From positions 310,001 to 374,000 of the forward strand of contig CAVQVG010000015.1 of the NCBI GenBank assembly GCA_963717125.1: a stretch of DNA of 64,000 nt. The letters run 5' to 3'. This DNA is from RYN-230 sp963717125. Its GTDB lineage: Bacteria > Actinomycetota > Actinomycetes > Streptosporangiales > Streptosporangiaceae. Of the stretch, positions 7,696 to 16,360 are shown piece after piece. The notes under the pieces were generated by a model that saw nothing but the letters and a program-made list of their open reading frames with translations, did no database searches and was not told the DNA's origin. A program made the translations under genes and the position numbers. Each line of letters starts with the position of its first letter. The stretch's first letter is position 1.

Positions 7696-8438
7696 GCGGG
7701 CGACTGACCGGGCGCATCGCGGTGGTCACCGGCGGGGCGCGAGGCATCGGCCGGGCCTACGCCGCCAAGCTGGCCGCCGAGGGCGCTTCGGTCGCGGTCC
7801 TGGATATCGCGGACGGCTCGGGCACGGTGGCCGACGTTGAGGCGGCCGGGGCCAAGGGCGTGTCGATCGTCGCCGACGTGACGGACCCCGGTCAGGTGAC
7901 CGCGGCCGCCGATGGCGTGGAAGTCATGCTCGGCGCGCCCGACATCCTGGTCAACAACGCGGGCATTTACCCGAACCAGCCGTTCAGCGAAATGTCGATC
8001 ACTGACTGGCGGCGGATGTTCTCGGTCAATGTCGAGTCGATGTTCCTGACCTGCCAGGCGTTCACGCCGGCGATGAAACGGCGCGGCTGGGGCCGCATCG
8101 TGAACATGACCTCGAACGCGGTGGGCCTGGTCATCCCGGGCTTCACGCATTACATCGCGGCGAAGATGGCCGTCATCGGGCTGACCCGCGGGCTGGCGAC
8201 CGAGCTGGCCGAGTTCGGCGTGACCGCCAACGCGATCGGGCCCTCGCTGGTGCGCACGCCCGGCACCGAGGCGGGCCCGGAGATCTTCTTCGACGTGGTC
8301 CCGCAGATGCAGGCCATCAAGCGGGTGCAGGTTCCCGCCGACCTCGTCGGGACGCTGGCCTTCCTGGTCTCAGATGACGCCGCCTTCATCACTGGCCAGA
8401 CCTTCTACGCCGACGGCGGCCTGGTGCGGGCCTGCTGA
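7692..8438 (+). CDS. Short-chain dehydrogenase/reductase
   Basis: 248 aa, GTG start overlapping the previous stop (GTGA). Classical SDR features are TGGARGIG (cofactor loop), DV at the adenine position, NNAGIY, Ser in MTSNAVG, and YIAAK supplying Tyr and Lys. The C-terminal ITGQTFYADGGL is typical. Asp in VAVLDIAD after beta-2 favours NAD over NADP. It is the last gene of the first module and probably oxidises an alcohol or dihydrodiol intermediate. It converges with the flavin monooxygenase gene 120 bp downstream. Confidence 0.88.
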   Translation: MSGRLTGRIAVVTGGARGIGRAYAAKLAAEGASVAVLDIADGSGTVADVEAAGAKGVSIVADVTDPGQVTAAADGVEVMLGAPDILVNNAGIYPNQPFSEMSITDWRRMFSVNVESMFLTCQAFTPAMKRRGWGRIVNMTSNAVGLVIPGFTHYIAAKMAVIGLTRGLATELAEFGVTANAIGPSLVRTPGTEAGPEIFFDVVPQMQAIKRVQVPADLVGTLAFLVSDDAAFITGQTFYADGGLVRAC

Positions 8439-8558
8439 GCGGCCCCGCACCTGACCGGGCCCTCGTCGTGGAAGAGCTGATGCAGGGCGCGCAGCGAGAT
8501 GTGCTGCGCGGCGGCGGGTGACAGCCGCGGATCACCCAGCTCAGGCCCCAGTAGACGG

Positions 8559-10148
8559 CTACCCGGCGCGCGACGGGTCGGGCACCGCCTCCGGTGCCGG
8601 CACCGTTTCCGGCGCGGGCACCGCTCGCGACGGGTCGGGCACCGCTTCGCGTGCGGCCGCAAGTACAGGCGCTACCTCCGGGACCGGCGGCAACCGCTTC
8701 AACACGGCGGGCGTGATGCGGTGGTACGCCGCGGGGTCCACCGGAATGAGCCAGTGCGACGCGCGGACCGCGGCGCTGATGTTGACGTCGAGATCGCCAA
8801 GCACCTCATCCACGTTGTGCAGCGAGAACGGGATGATCTTCCCGCCGTGGCAGTGGTGAATGTCGGTCGCCTCGTCCATGAACGCGAGCTGGCCGACGAT
8901 CTGCTGGCGCATGTCCGCCGGATTTGGCAGCGCGACTGCGCCGGCCAGGTCGGCCGCGATCCAGACGGCGGCCATCTCGGCGTTGAGCGGGCTGAAGAAC
9001 GAGGAGTTGTACCCGTTGAAGTACAAGTCAGGCACGTCGGCCGGGCGGATCTGCCGGTAGAGCATGAAGTTACCGCGCTCGTCGAGCACCCGCCCGGTGA
9101 CCTCGGGGGGCAGGAACGGCACGCCCTGGCTGAACCCGGTCGCGCAGACGATGAGGTCAGCAGGCAGCCGGGTGCCGTCGTCCAGCTCGGCGGCAGGCTG
9201 ATCACCGTCGGCCAGCAGCCGCGCGATGGTCCGGTTGGCGTGCACGACGATGCGGCCGTCCGCCACACCCTCGAAGAACCCCTCGGTGGCCAGGCCGATC
9301 GCGCCGCGCACGATGTCCTCCATCTGCCCGGGAGGCACCAGCTGCACCCGCCGCAGCCCGAACTGGCGGACCGACGCCGACCCGATCGAGTTGACCATCC
9401 GGCCGCGCAGGCCGTTGGCCGGGCCGTGCAGGAACTTCTCCACGCCGCCCGGGCGCAGGTACTTGAACAGCGCCTCGCCCATCCGGGTCAGCAGCAGCAT
9501 CTTGAAGTTGACGACGCCGCCGATCCGGCGGGGCACCTTCCACAGCAGGTGCCGGGCGACCACGTCGGTGCTCAGCGCCACCTGACTGATCGGCACGGTG
9601 ATGTCGCAGGCCGATTTGCCGTACCCGACGACCAGCGCCCGTTTGCCCCGGGCCTGCTCCTCGTCGTGCATTCCGGTGCCGGGCAGCACCTGGCCGCCGG
9701 CCGCGGTGAACTCGGCCGTGCCGGGATAACGCGGCATGGCCGGCTCGCAGAACACCCCGTTGGCCACCACAAGCTTGTCGACGTGCTCGGCCAGGCCGTC
9801 CCCCGTGGTGATGGTCCAGCCACCGCCCCCGGCCGGCGTGGCCGACGTCACCCCGGTGCCCAGGCGCAGGGCCGGGCCAAGGCCGAAATGGCTGGCGTAC
9901 CCGGCCAGGTAGGCCTGGACCTGCGCCCCGGTCGGCCACTCCGGATAGTCGCGCGGCATCGGGTAGTCCGACAGCGAGTATTGCGCCTTCGGGCTCTGCG
10001 TGGTCAGGCCCGGGTACCGGCGGGTCCGGCTCCAGACGCCCCCCACGTCGGGGGCCTTCTCGTAGACCGCGACCTCGTGCCCGGCCTGCTGGAGCACCTT
10101 CGCGGTGGCGAGGCCCGCGACACCCGCCCCGATGATCCCGACCCGCAT
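8559..10148 (-). CDS. FAD-dependent NAD(P)H monooxygenase (FMO/Baeyer-Villiger group)
   Basis: 529 aa. The N-terminal FAD site is GAGVAGLATAKVL with an acidic end (YEKAP). The second nucleotide site is VVGYGKSACDI, and ATGFS near residue 340 is the usual FMO ATG motif. A conventional FxGxxxH FMO fingerprint is not clear. Enzymes of this type hydroxylate aromatic acids or convert aryl ketones to esters. The gene starts 1 bp after the cupin stop and forms the left arm beside the IclR gene. The last 30 residues are a Pro/Ala-rich near-repeat (VPAPETVPAPEAVPDPS) encoded by GGCACCG repeats at 8578-8641, probably a recent expansion. Confidence 0.83.
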   Translation of the reverse strand: MRVGIIGAGVAGLATAKVLQQAGHEVAVYEKAPDVGGVWSRTRRYPGLTTQSPKAQYSLSDYPMPRDYPEWPTGAQVQAYLAGYASHFGLGPALRLGTGVTSATPAGGGGWTITTGDGLAEHVDKLVVANGVFCEPAMPRYPGTAEFTAAGGQVLPGTGMHDEEQARGKRALVVGYGKSACDITVPISQVALSTDVVARHLLWKVPRRIGGVVNFKMLLLTRMGEALFKYLRPGGVEKFLHGPANGLRGRMVNSIGSASVRQFGLRRVQLVPPGQMEDIVRGAIGLATEGFFEGVADGRIVVHANRTIARLLADGDQPAAELDDGTRLPADLIVCATGFSQGVPFLPPEVTGRVLDERGNFMLYRQIRPADVPDLYFNGYNSSFFSPLNAEMAAVWIAADLAGAVALPNPADMRQQIVGQLAFMDEATDIHHCHGGKIIPFSLHNVDEVLGDLDVNISAAVRASHWLIPVDPAAYHRITPAVLKRLPPVPEVAPVLAAAREAVPDPSRAVPAPETVPAPEAVPDPSRAG

Positions 10149-10149
10149 G

Positions 10150-10611
10150 TCAGCTCGCCCCCGGCAGCTGCAACTGGATGCCGAAGTCAGCCATGATCTG
10201 CTTGATCTTGCCGATGTCCTTGGGCCCCGGCGGCATGTCGGCCAAGGCCTGGTAGTAGCCCTCTAGGCCGGCCGGGGAGACGACCGAGATGACGCGGGAC
10301 TCCTCATCGTAGGTGTTGCGGAACGTGTGCACGACGTCGCGGGGCAGGTACAGGTAGTCGCCGGGGCCGATGGTGAAGTCCTGGCCGCCGAGGAACACGT
10401 CGAGCTTGCCCGTCAGGCAGATGAACGACTCGTCCTCACGGGTGTGGATGTGGGCCGGCGGGCCGTCGGTGCTCGGCGGGATGGAGTACTCGAACAGGGA
10501 GTACGCGTCGTGCGTGGACTTGCCGTCCGTCTTCATGGTGATGCCGAGGCCGATGGCCGCGATCTGGTGCCCTTCGCGTGAGGGCAGCATGTATCCGCCG
10601 CCAAGAGTCAT
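10150..10611 (-). CDS. Cupin-domain protein
   Basis: 153 aa from ATG 10611, chosen because GAGGAGG lies 6 bp upstream. A longer frame to 10662 starts with a weak GTG and lacks such a site. The cupin motifs are PPAHIHTREDESFICLTGKLDVFLGG (metal His, His and Glu) and GDYLYLPRDVVHTFRN (second His). The motifs fit a single-domain, metal-binding cupin, perhaps a ring-processing oxygenase or isomerase. It is translationally adjacent to the monooxygenase, and a second cupin lies in the opposite arm at 12327. Confidence 0.83.
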   Translation of the reverse strand: MTLGGGYMLPSREGHQIAAIGLGITMKTDGKSTHDAYSLFEYSIPPSTDGPPAHIHTREDESFICLTGKLDVFLGGQDFTIGPGDYLYLPRDVVHTFRNTYDEESRVISVVSPAGLEGYYQALADMPPGPKDIGKIKQIMADFGIQLQLPGAS

Positions 10612-10704
10612 CGTCGCCTCCTCGTATCGCACACCCGCGAAGTCGCGCGTGTTTAATGTCACAGCGTGCGGCGGGGCGGCCAGCGCCGCAACGATCTGTC
10701 CCGC

Positions 10705-11484
10705 TCACTGGGACGGCAGTCGGGGGCGGCTGGTGTAGACCCGGGACGCGGCGGCCGCCGCCATCCGCACCGCGGGCCCGATGCGGTCGGCCCGCACCAG
10801 CTGGCTGGGCCCGGTCACGGACAGCGCGGCGGCGATTTCGCCGAGCGGGCCGAAGATGGGCGCGGCGACGCAGCTCACGCCGATGTTGCCCTCCTCCCGG
10901 TCGATCGCCCAGCCCCGCTCGGGCACCGCGGTCAGGTCACGCATGATGGCGATCGGGCTGGTCAGCGTGCGGGGAGTGCGGGCGGCGAGCGGTCCGGCCA
11001 GCGCGGCGTCGATGACCGCCGGCTGGGAGTAGGCGAGAATCGCGCGGCCTAGCGCGGAGCAGTACGCCGGGATCATGCCGCCGACCTGTGACAGCATCGG
11101 CATGGCCCGGTGCCCGGTGATCTTCTCGACCACGAGGATCTGCGTGCCGTCGAGCACGCCGAGCTGGACGGTGATCTTCGTGGCCTGGTGCAGGTCCTGC
11201 AGGAACGGCAGCGCCGCCTCGCGCAGCTCGAGCCGGATCGGGGCCAGGCTCGCGATCTCGAACAGGCGGTTGCCGATGCGGTAGCGCTCGCCCGGCTTTT
11301 CCAGCCAGCCGAGCCGGATCATCCGGTCGGCGGTGCGGTGCGTGGTCGAGCGGGGCAGTCCGCACCGCGCGACCAGCGTGGCCAGCGTGAGCTCGCGGTG
11401 GGCGGCGTCGAACGCGCCGAGGACGGCTGCCGCCCGGTCGAGCCCGCTCTCCGGCGGCGCGCCGTCCCGCTCAGTGGGACTCAC
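10705..11484 (-). CDS. IclR-family transcriptional regulator
   Basis: 259 aa, GTG start. The N-terminal winged helix is GLDRAAAVLGAFDAAHRELTLATLVARCGLPRSTTHRTADRMIRLGWLEK. The C-terminal IclR effector domain has PAYCSALGRAILAY and GWAIDREEGNIGVSCVAAPIF, both typical. IclR proteins commonly activate or repress aromatic catabolic operons in response to pathway acids. It sits between the cupin-monooxygenase pair and the divergent SDR-to-MhpE operon, only 75 bp from the latter, so it probably controls both. Confidence 0.92.
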   Translation of the reverse strand: MSPTERDGAPPESGLDRAAAVLGAFDAAHRELTLATLVARCGLPRSTTHRTADRMIRLGWLEKPGERYRIGNRLFEIASLAPIRLELREAALPFLQDLHQATKITVQLGVLDGTQILVVEKITGHRAMPMLSQVGGMIPAYCSALGRAILAYSQPAVIDAALAGPLAARTPRTLTSPIAIMRDLTAVPERGWAIDREEGNIGVSCVAAPIFGPLGEIAAALSVTGPSQLVRADRIGPAVRMAAAAASRVYTSRPRLPSQ

Positions 11485-11559
11485 GGTTGGTTCCGCGGGT
11501 GCATACGGGTCAGGCTAAGCCCGTCAAGGCGTTACGCACGAGTCCCCGGGAGGCCCACC

Positions 11560-12327
11560 ATCAGGACCGCGCTGATCGGCGGCGGCGCCACCGGCATCGG
11601 CTACGCGATCGCCGAGCGTCTGGCGCCCACCCACCGCGTCGTCATCACCGGCCGCCGCGCAGGGCCGCTCGAGACGGCGGCGGCGCGGCTGCGGGAGGCA
11701 ACGGGCGCGATGGTCGGCACCCTGGTCAGCGACATCGCGGCCGCGGACGCGGCGGCAACCGTGGTGGACGCGATGACGGCCCGGTACACCCCGCCGGACG
11801 TGGTGATCCTCAACGCGGGCGGCCCGCCGCCTGGCCGGATCCTCGACGTCGCCGACGACGCGTGGCGAGCCGCTGCCGAGTTGCTGCTGCTCGGGCCGCT
11901 GCGATTGGCCCGGCTCGCGCTGCCGGCCATGGCCTCCCGCGGCTTCGGCCGGCTGGTCTTCGTGACCTCGACCGCGGTTCGCCAGCCGCAGCCGGACCTG
12001 GCCATCTCGGTCGTGCTGCGGGCCGGGGTGACCGCCACGGCGAAGCTGCTGTCGCTGGAGTACGCCGCAGCCGGTGTCACCGTCAACTGCGTCGCGCCGG
12101 GCGCCACCGACACCCAGCGCCGGCGCGACGTGCTGGCCAGCCGAGCCGAACGGACCGGCCAGCCGGTCGCCAGGCTGGACGCGCAGGACACCAGCCAGGT
12201 GCCCGCCGGCCGCCCCGGCAGGCCAGACGAGGTGGCCGCGGCCGTCGCGTTCCTCGCGTCCGCCGAGGCCGGCTACATCAACGGGACCGTGCTCACGGTC
12301 GATGGCGGAAGGACGGAGACGTTCTGA
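11560..12327 (+). CDS. Short-chain dehydrogenase with apparent ATC start
   Basis: About 255 aa. The SDR fold starts at once: RTALIGGGATGIGYAIAERL (cofactor loop), VITGRR, then NAGGPP (variant of NNAG), TSTAVRQ and AYAAAGVTVNCVAPG. The catalytic YxxxK is not classical; ISVVLRAGVTATAKLLSLE lies in its place and has Lys without an obvious Tyr. No in-frame ATG or GTG exists in the 90 bp upstream. A strong GGGAGG (11548-11553) is 6 bp before ATC AGG ACC GCG, exactly where the fold should begin, so initiation at ATC or an ATG-to-ATC mutation is implied. The stop overlaps the next ATG. Confidence 0.72.
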   Translation: MRTALIGGGATGIGYAIAERLAPTHRVVITGRRAGPLETAAARLREATGAMVGTLVSDIAAADAAATVVDAMTARYTPPDVVILNAGGPPPGRILDVADDAWRAAAELLLLGPLRLARLALPAMASRGFGRLVFVTSTAVRQPQPDLAISVVLRAGVTATAKLLSLEYAAAGVTVNCVAPGATDTQRRRDVLASRAERTGQPVARLDAQDTSQVPAGRPGRPDEVAAAVAFLASAEAGYINGTVLTVDGGRTETF

Positions 12328-12830
12328 TGGGACTGTCTGGCGCGGGCTTCGACATGGCCGACTTCCTCGCCGCGATCAGCGACTCGGTCCGTCCGGGCCG
12401 GGCCCGGCCGATCGTGGTGCACGCCGCCGAACTGGAAACGCTTCCGGCCGCCGGGATCCACAACCCGACCACGCTGGCCATCGCCGGGCGCCTGCCCACC
12501 ACCACGTTCGAGCTGTTCCGGCAGACGATTCCGCCAGGCCAGAGCTCGGACATGCAACGGCACTACCACGAGACCGTGCACTACGTCATCTCCGGCCGCG
12601 GGCACAGCGAGGTCGAGGACGACACCGAGGCGTGGGCGGCCGGCGACTTCATCTACACCCCGCCGTGGACCTGGCACCGGCACTACAACGATTCGGCCGA
12701 CGAACCGGCCGGGTTCCTCACCATCGAGAACTCCCGCCTGCTGCAGGCGCTGGGCATCGTCCGCCGGCAGAGCGCCGGCCTGTGCACGGTCGCCGAGGCG
12801 CGCGCCCGATTCCCGGAGGACCAGTCATGA
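12327..12830 (+). CDS. Cupin-domain protein
   Basis: 167 aa, ATG overlapping the SDR stop (TGATG). The cupin core is DMQRHYHETVHYVISGRGHSEVEDD (His, His, Glu-like positions) and GDFIYTPPWTWHRHYND (second motif His). It resembles gentisate-dioxygenase-like cupins in the PPWTWHRHYN segment but is too short for the bicupin gentisate enzyme. It is co-translated with the SDR and hydrolase and probably binds metal. Confidence 0.82.
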   Translation: MGLSGAGFDMADFLAAISDSVRPGRARPIVVHAAELETLPAAGIHNPTTLAIAGRLPTTTFELFRQTIPPGQSSDMQRHYHETVHYVISGRGHSEVEDDTEAWAAGDFIYTPPWTWHRHYNDSADEPAGFLTIENSRLLQALGIVRRQSAGLCTVAEARARFPEDQS

Positions 12831-13714
12831 CCGAACTGCCCGAGCACATCAGCATCTGGGGCGAACTGGCCGACACCGACCACGAACTGCGTCACATCAC
12901 CGTGAACGGCGTGCGCACCAGGGTGCTGCGCGCCGGATCAGGCCCGGATCTGGTGCTGCTGCACGGCACGGGCGGCCATCTGGAGGCTTATGCCCGCGAC
13001 ATCGCGGGCCTGGCCCAGGACTTCCGGGTGACCGCCTACGACATGGTCGGCCACGGCTGGTCCGACCTCCCGGACCGCCCGTACACCATCGACGTGCTGT
13101 GCGGCCACCTCATCGGGCTGCTGGACGCGCTGGGCATCGGAGCGGCTCACCTGTCCGGCGAGTCGCTGGGCGGCTGGGTGGCCGCGTGGGCCGCCGCCCA
13201 CCACCCCGGCCGGGTCGGCCGGCTCGTGCTCAACACCCCAGGCAACATCGCCAACAAGCCCGAGGTGATGGCCCGGCTGCGGGAGAGCACGCTCGCCGCG
13301 GTCCGTGACCCGAGCGATGCGACGGTACGCCGGCGCGTCGAGTTCCTGTTCCATCACACCGAGATGGTCACCGACGAGCTGGTCACCCTGCGCCGCGCTG
13401 TGTACAGCCGGCCCGGTTTCCTGCGCGCGATCAGCAACACGCTGGTACTGCAGGACCCTGAGGTCCGCAAGGACTTCGCGTGGGATCCGGGCTGGGTCGG
13501 CAAGATCGGCGCGCCGACGCTGCTCCTGTGGACCGACCACGACCCGACCGGCGGGCTGGACGAGGCGGCGATGCTGCTTGACTGGCTGCCCGACGCCCGC
13601 CTGTACGTGATCGAGGACGCGGGGCACTGGCCGCAGTGGGAGAAGCGCGAGGAGTACCTGCGCGTCCATCGTGACTTCCTGCTGGGCGGCGCCCCCGGGC
13701 AGGCGGCATCGTGA
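12827..13714 (+). CDS. Alpha/beta hydrolase, probable meta-cleavage-product hydrolase
   Basis: 295 aa, ATGA overlap with the cupin. Oxyanion loop HGTGGH, nucleophile Ser in SGESLGG, acid in TDHDPTGG and base His in AGHWPQWE. The N-terminus (ISIWGELADTDHELRHITVNG) and the cap domain are like 2-hydroxy-6-oxo-dienoate hydrolases. It directly precedes the LigB-type dioxygenase and the MhpD/F/E genes, the usual place for an MhpC-type enzyme. An esterase acting on a Baeyer-Villiger product of the monooxygenase is an alternative. Confidence 0.82.
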   Translation: MTELPEHISIWGELADTDHELRHITVNGVRTRVLRAGSGPDLVLLHGTGGHLEAYARDIAGLAQDFRVTAYDMVGHGWSDLPDRPYTIDVLCGHLIGLLDALGIGAAHLSGESLGGWVAAWAAAHHPGRVGRLVLNTPGNIANKPEVMARLRESTLAAVRDPSDATVRRRVEFLFHHTEMVTDELVTLRRAVYSRPGFLRAISNTLVLQDPEVRKDFAWDPGWVGKIGAPTLLLWTDHDPTGGLDEAAMLLDWLPDARLYVIEDAGHWPQWEKREEYLRVHRDFLLGGAPGQAAS

Positions 13715-14643
13715 GCGAGATCATCGGAATGGTCGGCATGTCGCATTCGCCGTTCGCGACGATGCTGCCGCCGCCGGACACGGCCGCGCCGGGCGGCCGG
13801 TTCCTGGCCGCCGCGGCCCGGGTCGCCGCCGCGGTCGAGGTACTGGCCCCGGACGCGCTGGTGGTCATCGGCCCGGACCACTTCCACGGAAACTTCTATG
13901 ATGCGATGCCGCCGTTCCTGCTCGGGGTGGAAGAGGTGGCGGCCATCGGGGACTTCGGCAGCCGCTGCGGCCCGCTGCCGGTGGCGTCCGCGCTGGCCTG
14001 GGCGGTGCGCGACAGGCTGGCGGTCAACGGGTTCGACATCGCGCTGTCCTACGCGCTGACCGTCGACCACGGCATCGTGCAGAGCTACGACATGGTCCGC
14101 GGCCAGGCCGATCTCCCGCTGGTCCCGCTGGTCATCAACACCGCCGCCCCGCCACTGCCGTTGCTGCCGCGGTGCGCGGCCCTCGGCCGGTCGCTAGGAA
14201 CTGCTATCCAGAACGCCGATGCGGGGCGGGTGCTGGTCGTGGCTAGCGGCGGCCTGTCGCACTGGCTGCCATCCAACGACCCACGGGACGAATCGGTCCC
14301 GGCTGAGCGGCGGGCGGCGATGATCCACGGCCGACGCGACGTGCGGGCGTTCTCCGCCATCCGCGAGCCCGGAGTCCGGGCACTGGCCGGCAACCCGGAC
14401 GCCCCGGTCAACGCGGCCTGGGACGCCTGGTTCCTCAAGCAGCTCGTCACGGCCGACCTCGACCCGGTGACCGGCCTCGGGGACGAGGCGCTGGAGCACC
14501 ACGCCGGCCGCGGCGGCCACGAGATCCGCACCTGGCTCACCGGCGTGGCCGCGGCCGGACAGCCGCTGACCTGGACCAGTTACGAGCCGGTTCCGGAATG
14601 GATCACTGGCATGGGTATCGGCACAACGTTCGAGGTGGCCTGA
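13711..14643 (+). CDS. mhpB: Class III (LigB-type) extradiol dioxygenase, MhpB-like
   Basis: 310 aa, GTG start overlapping the upstream stop. It follows E. coli 2,3-dihydroxyphenylpropionate 1,2-dioxygenase along its whole length: SHSPF, PDHFHGNFYDAMPPFLLGV, AIGDFGS, VDHGIVQ, SGGLSHW, HEIRTWL and PVPEWITGMG. The two acid-base histidines of MhpB are conserved (VDHG and GLSH). It should cleave a 3-substituted catechol next to the hydroxyl groups with Fe(II). The true substrate may differ, since no MhpA-like hydroxylase is present; the flavin monooxygenase at 8559 may serve instead. Confidence 0.9.
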   Translation: MSEIIGMVGMSHSPFATMLPPPDTAAPGGRFLAAAARVAAAVEVLAPDALVVIGPDHFHGNFYDAMPPFLLGVEEVAAIGDFGSRCGPLPVASALAWAVRDRLAVNGFDIALSYALTVDHGIVQSYDMVRGQADLPLVPLVINTAAPPLPLLPRCAALGRSLGTAIQNADAGRVLVVASGGLSHWLPSNDPRDESVPAERRAAMIHGRRDVRAFSAIREPGVRALAGNPDAPVNAAWDAWFLKQLVTADLDPVTGLGDEALEHHAGRGGHEIRTWLTGVAAAGQPLTWTSYEPVPEWITGMGIGTTFEVA

Positions 14644-15455
14644 TGTCGCTCGCGATACCGTCCCTGGACTCTCCGGCCACTGCCGCGCTGGAACGGCTGG
14701 CCAGCGCCCGTGCGGCTGGCCGGGCCTGCGCACCGGTGCGCACACTGCTGCCGGCCGGCGACGTCCGGAGCGCATACGCGGTGCAGGCCGCCTGGGTCGC
14801 CGGCCAGGTCGCGGGCGGGGCCGCGGTCGTCGGCCGCAAGATCGGCCTCACCAACCCGGTGGTGCAGGCCCAGCTCGGCGTCGACCAGCCCGACTTCGGC
14901 ACGTTGCTGTCCACGATGGACTGCCCGCCGGGCGAGCCGGTCAACATCGGGCGGCTGCTGCAGCCGAAGATCGAGGCGGAGATCGCGTTCGTGCTCGCCT
15001 ACGACCTCGACGCCCCGGACATCGGCCCGGACGAGGTGCTCGCCGCGACCGGCGCGGTCGCCGCAGCGCTGGAGATCGTGGACAGCCGCATCGCTGACTG
15101 GGACATCTCCATCGCGGACACCGTGGCGGACAACGCGTCGTCCGGGCTGTTCACGCTGGGACCGGACCGGCACAAACCTGCCCAGCTGGACCTGGCGGCC
15201 TGCCCCATGTGGCTGTGGCGTGACAACGAGGAGGTGTCCACCGGATCCGGCGCGGCATGCCTCGGCCACCCGGCCACCGCGGTCGCCTGGCTCGCCGCCA
15301 CCGCCCGGTCGTACGGCCAGCCGCTCCGGGCCGGTGAGATCGTGCTGTCTGGGGCGCTCGGGCCCATGGTTCCCGTCCGGGCCGGCGACCGCTTCACTGC
15401 CGAGATCGGCGGGCTGGGCCGGGTAACGGCCGCGTTCACCGGGGACCCACAATGA
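14643..15455 (+). CDS. mhpD: 2-hydroxypenta-2,4-dienoate hydratase (MhpD family)
   Basis: 270 aa, start overlapping the previous stop (TGATG). VVGRKIGLTNPVVQAQLGVDQPDFGTLL is the family signature, followed by QPKIEAEIAFVLAYDL (metal-binding Glu residues), ALEIVDSRIADWD and GEIVLSGALGPMVPV. It hydrates 2-hydroxypentadienoate to 4-hydroxy-2-oxovalerate. A slightly unusual Ala-rich N-terminus is the only oddity. Confidence 0.92.
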   Translation: MSLAIPSLDSPATAALERLASARAAGRACAPVRTLLPAGDVRSAYAVQAAWVAGQVAGGAAVVGRKIGLTNPVVQAQLGVDQPDFGTLLSTMDCPPGEPVNIGRLLQPKIEAEIAFVLAYDLDAPDIGPDEVLAATGAVAAALEIVDSRIADWDISIADTVADNASSGLFTLGPDRHKPAQLDLAACPMWLWRDNEEVSTGSGAACLGHPATAVAWLAATARSYGQPLRAGEIVLSGALGPMVPVRAGDRFTAEIGGLGRVTAAFTGDPQ

Positions 15456-16360
15456 TCGGCGCGGCGGTCCTCGGCTCTGGCAACATCGGCACGGACCTCA
15501 TGATCAAGCTGCTGCGTGCGACTGGCCCGCTGCGGATGAGGGCGCTGGCCGGCATCGACCCCGCGTCGGACGGGCTGGCCCGTGCGGCGCGACTGGGCGT
15601 GGCGACCACCGCCGACGGGGTCAAGGGGCTGCTCGACCTGCCCGGCTTCGACCAGATCCGGGTGGTCTTCGACGCCACCTCGGCGGCAGCTCACCTGGCG
15701 AACGCGGCCGCGCTGGCGCCGTACGATCTCCGGGTCGTGGACCTGACCCCGGCGGCGCTGGGCCCGTTCGTCGTGCCCGCGGTCAACCTCGGCGCGCACC
15801 GCCATCAACGCGAGGTGAACATGGTGACCTGCGGCGGCCAGGCCACCATCCCGATCGTCGCCGCGGTCGCGTCCGTGACCACGGTGGCGTACGCCGAGAT
15901 CGTCGCGTCGATCGCCGCCCGCTCGGCCGGGCCAGGGACACGGGCCAACATCGACGAATTCACCGAGACCACGGCCCGCGCGATCGAGACCGTCGGCGGC
16001 GCCCGGCGGGGCAAAGCGGTCATCATCCTCAACCCGGCTGACCCGCCGCTCATCATGCGGGACACGGTGCACTGCCTGGTCGCCGCTTCCGATGTGTCGA
16101 CACGCGCGGCCATCGCCGATGCGATCGCCCGGATGGCCGGCCACGTGGCCGGCTATGTGCCCGGGTACCGGCTCAAGCAACCGGTGCAGATCACCGAGAT
16201 CGACAGCCCGGTGACGATGCTCGCCGAGGGTGTGACCCATCAGGTCACGGTCCTGCTCGAAGTCGAAGGGGCCGGGCACTACTTGCCGGCGTACGCCGGG
16301 AACCTGGACATCATGACCTCAGCCGCGGTCCGGGCCGGCGAGCGGCTGGCCATCCCATGA
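15452..16360 (+). CDS. mhpF: Acetaldehyde dehydrogenase (acylating), MhpF/DmpF family
   Basis: 302 aa. Rossmann motif GSGNIGTDLMIKLL, FDATSAAAH, and the catalytic cysteine in NMVTCGGQATIP. IDEFTETTARAIETVGGA and the C-terminal HYLPAYAGNLDIMTSAAV are standard. It turns the acetaldehyde (or propanal) released by the aldolase into acyl-CoA with NAD+ and CoA, and forms a channelling complex with the MhpE partner encoded next to it by an ATGA overlap. Confidence 0.94.
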   Translation: MIGAAVLGSGNIGTDLMIKLLRATGPLRMRALAGIDPASDGLARAARLGVATTADGVKGLLDLPGFDQIRVVFDATSAAAHLANAAALAPYDLRVVDLTPAALGPFVVPAVNLGAHRHQREVNMVTCGGQATIPIVAAVASVTTVAYAEIVASIAARSAGPGTRANIDEFTETTARAIETVGGARRGKAVIILNPADPPLIMRDTVHCLVAASDVSTRAAIADAIARMAGHVAGYVPGYRLKQPVQITEIDSPVTMLAEGVTHQVTVLLEVEGAGHYLPAYAGNLDIMTSAAVRAGERLAIP

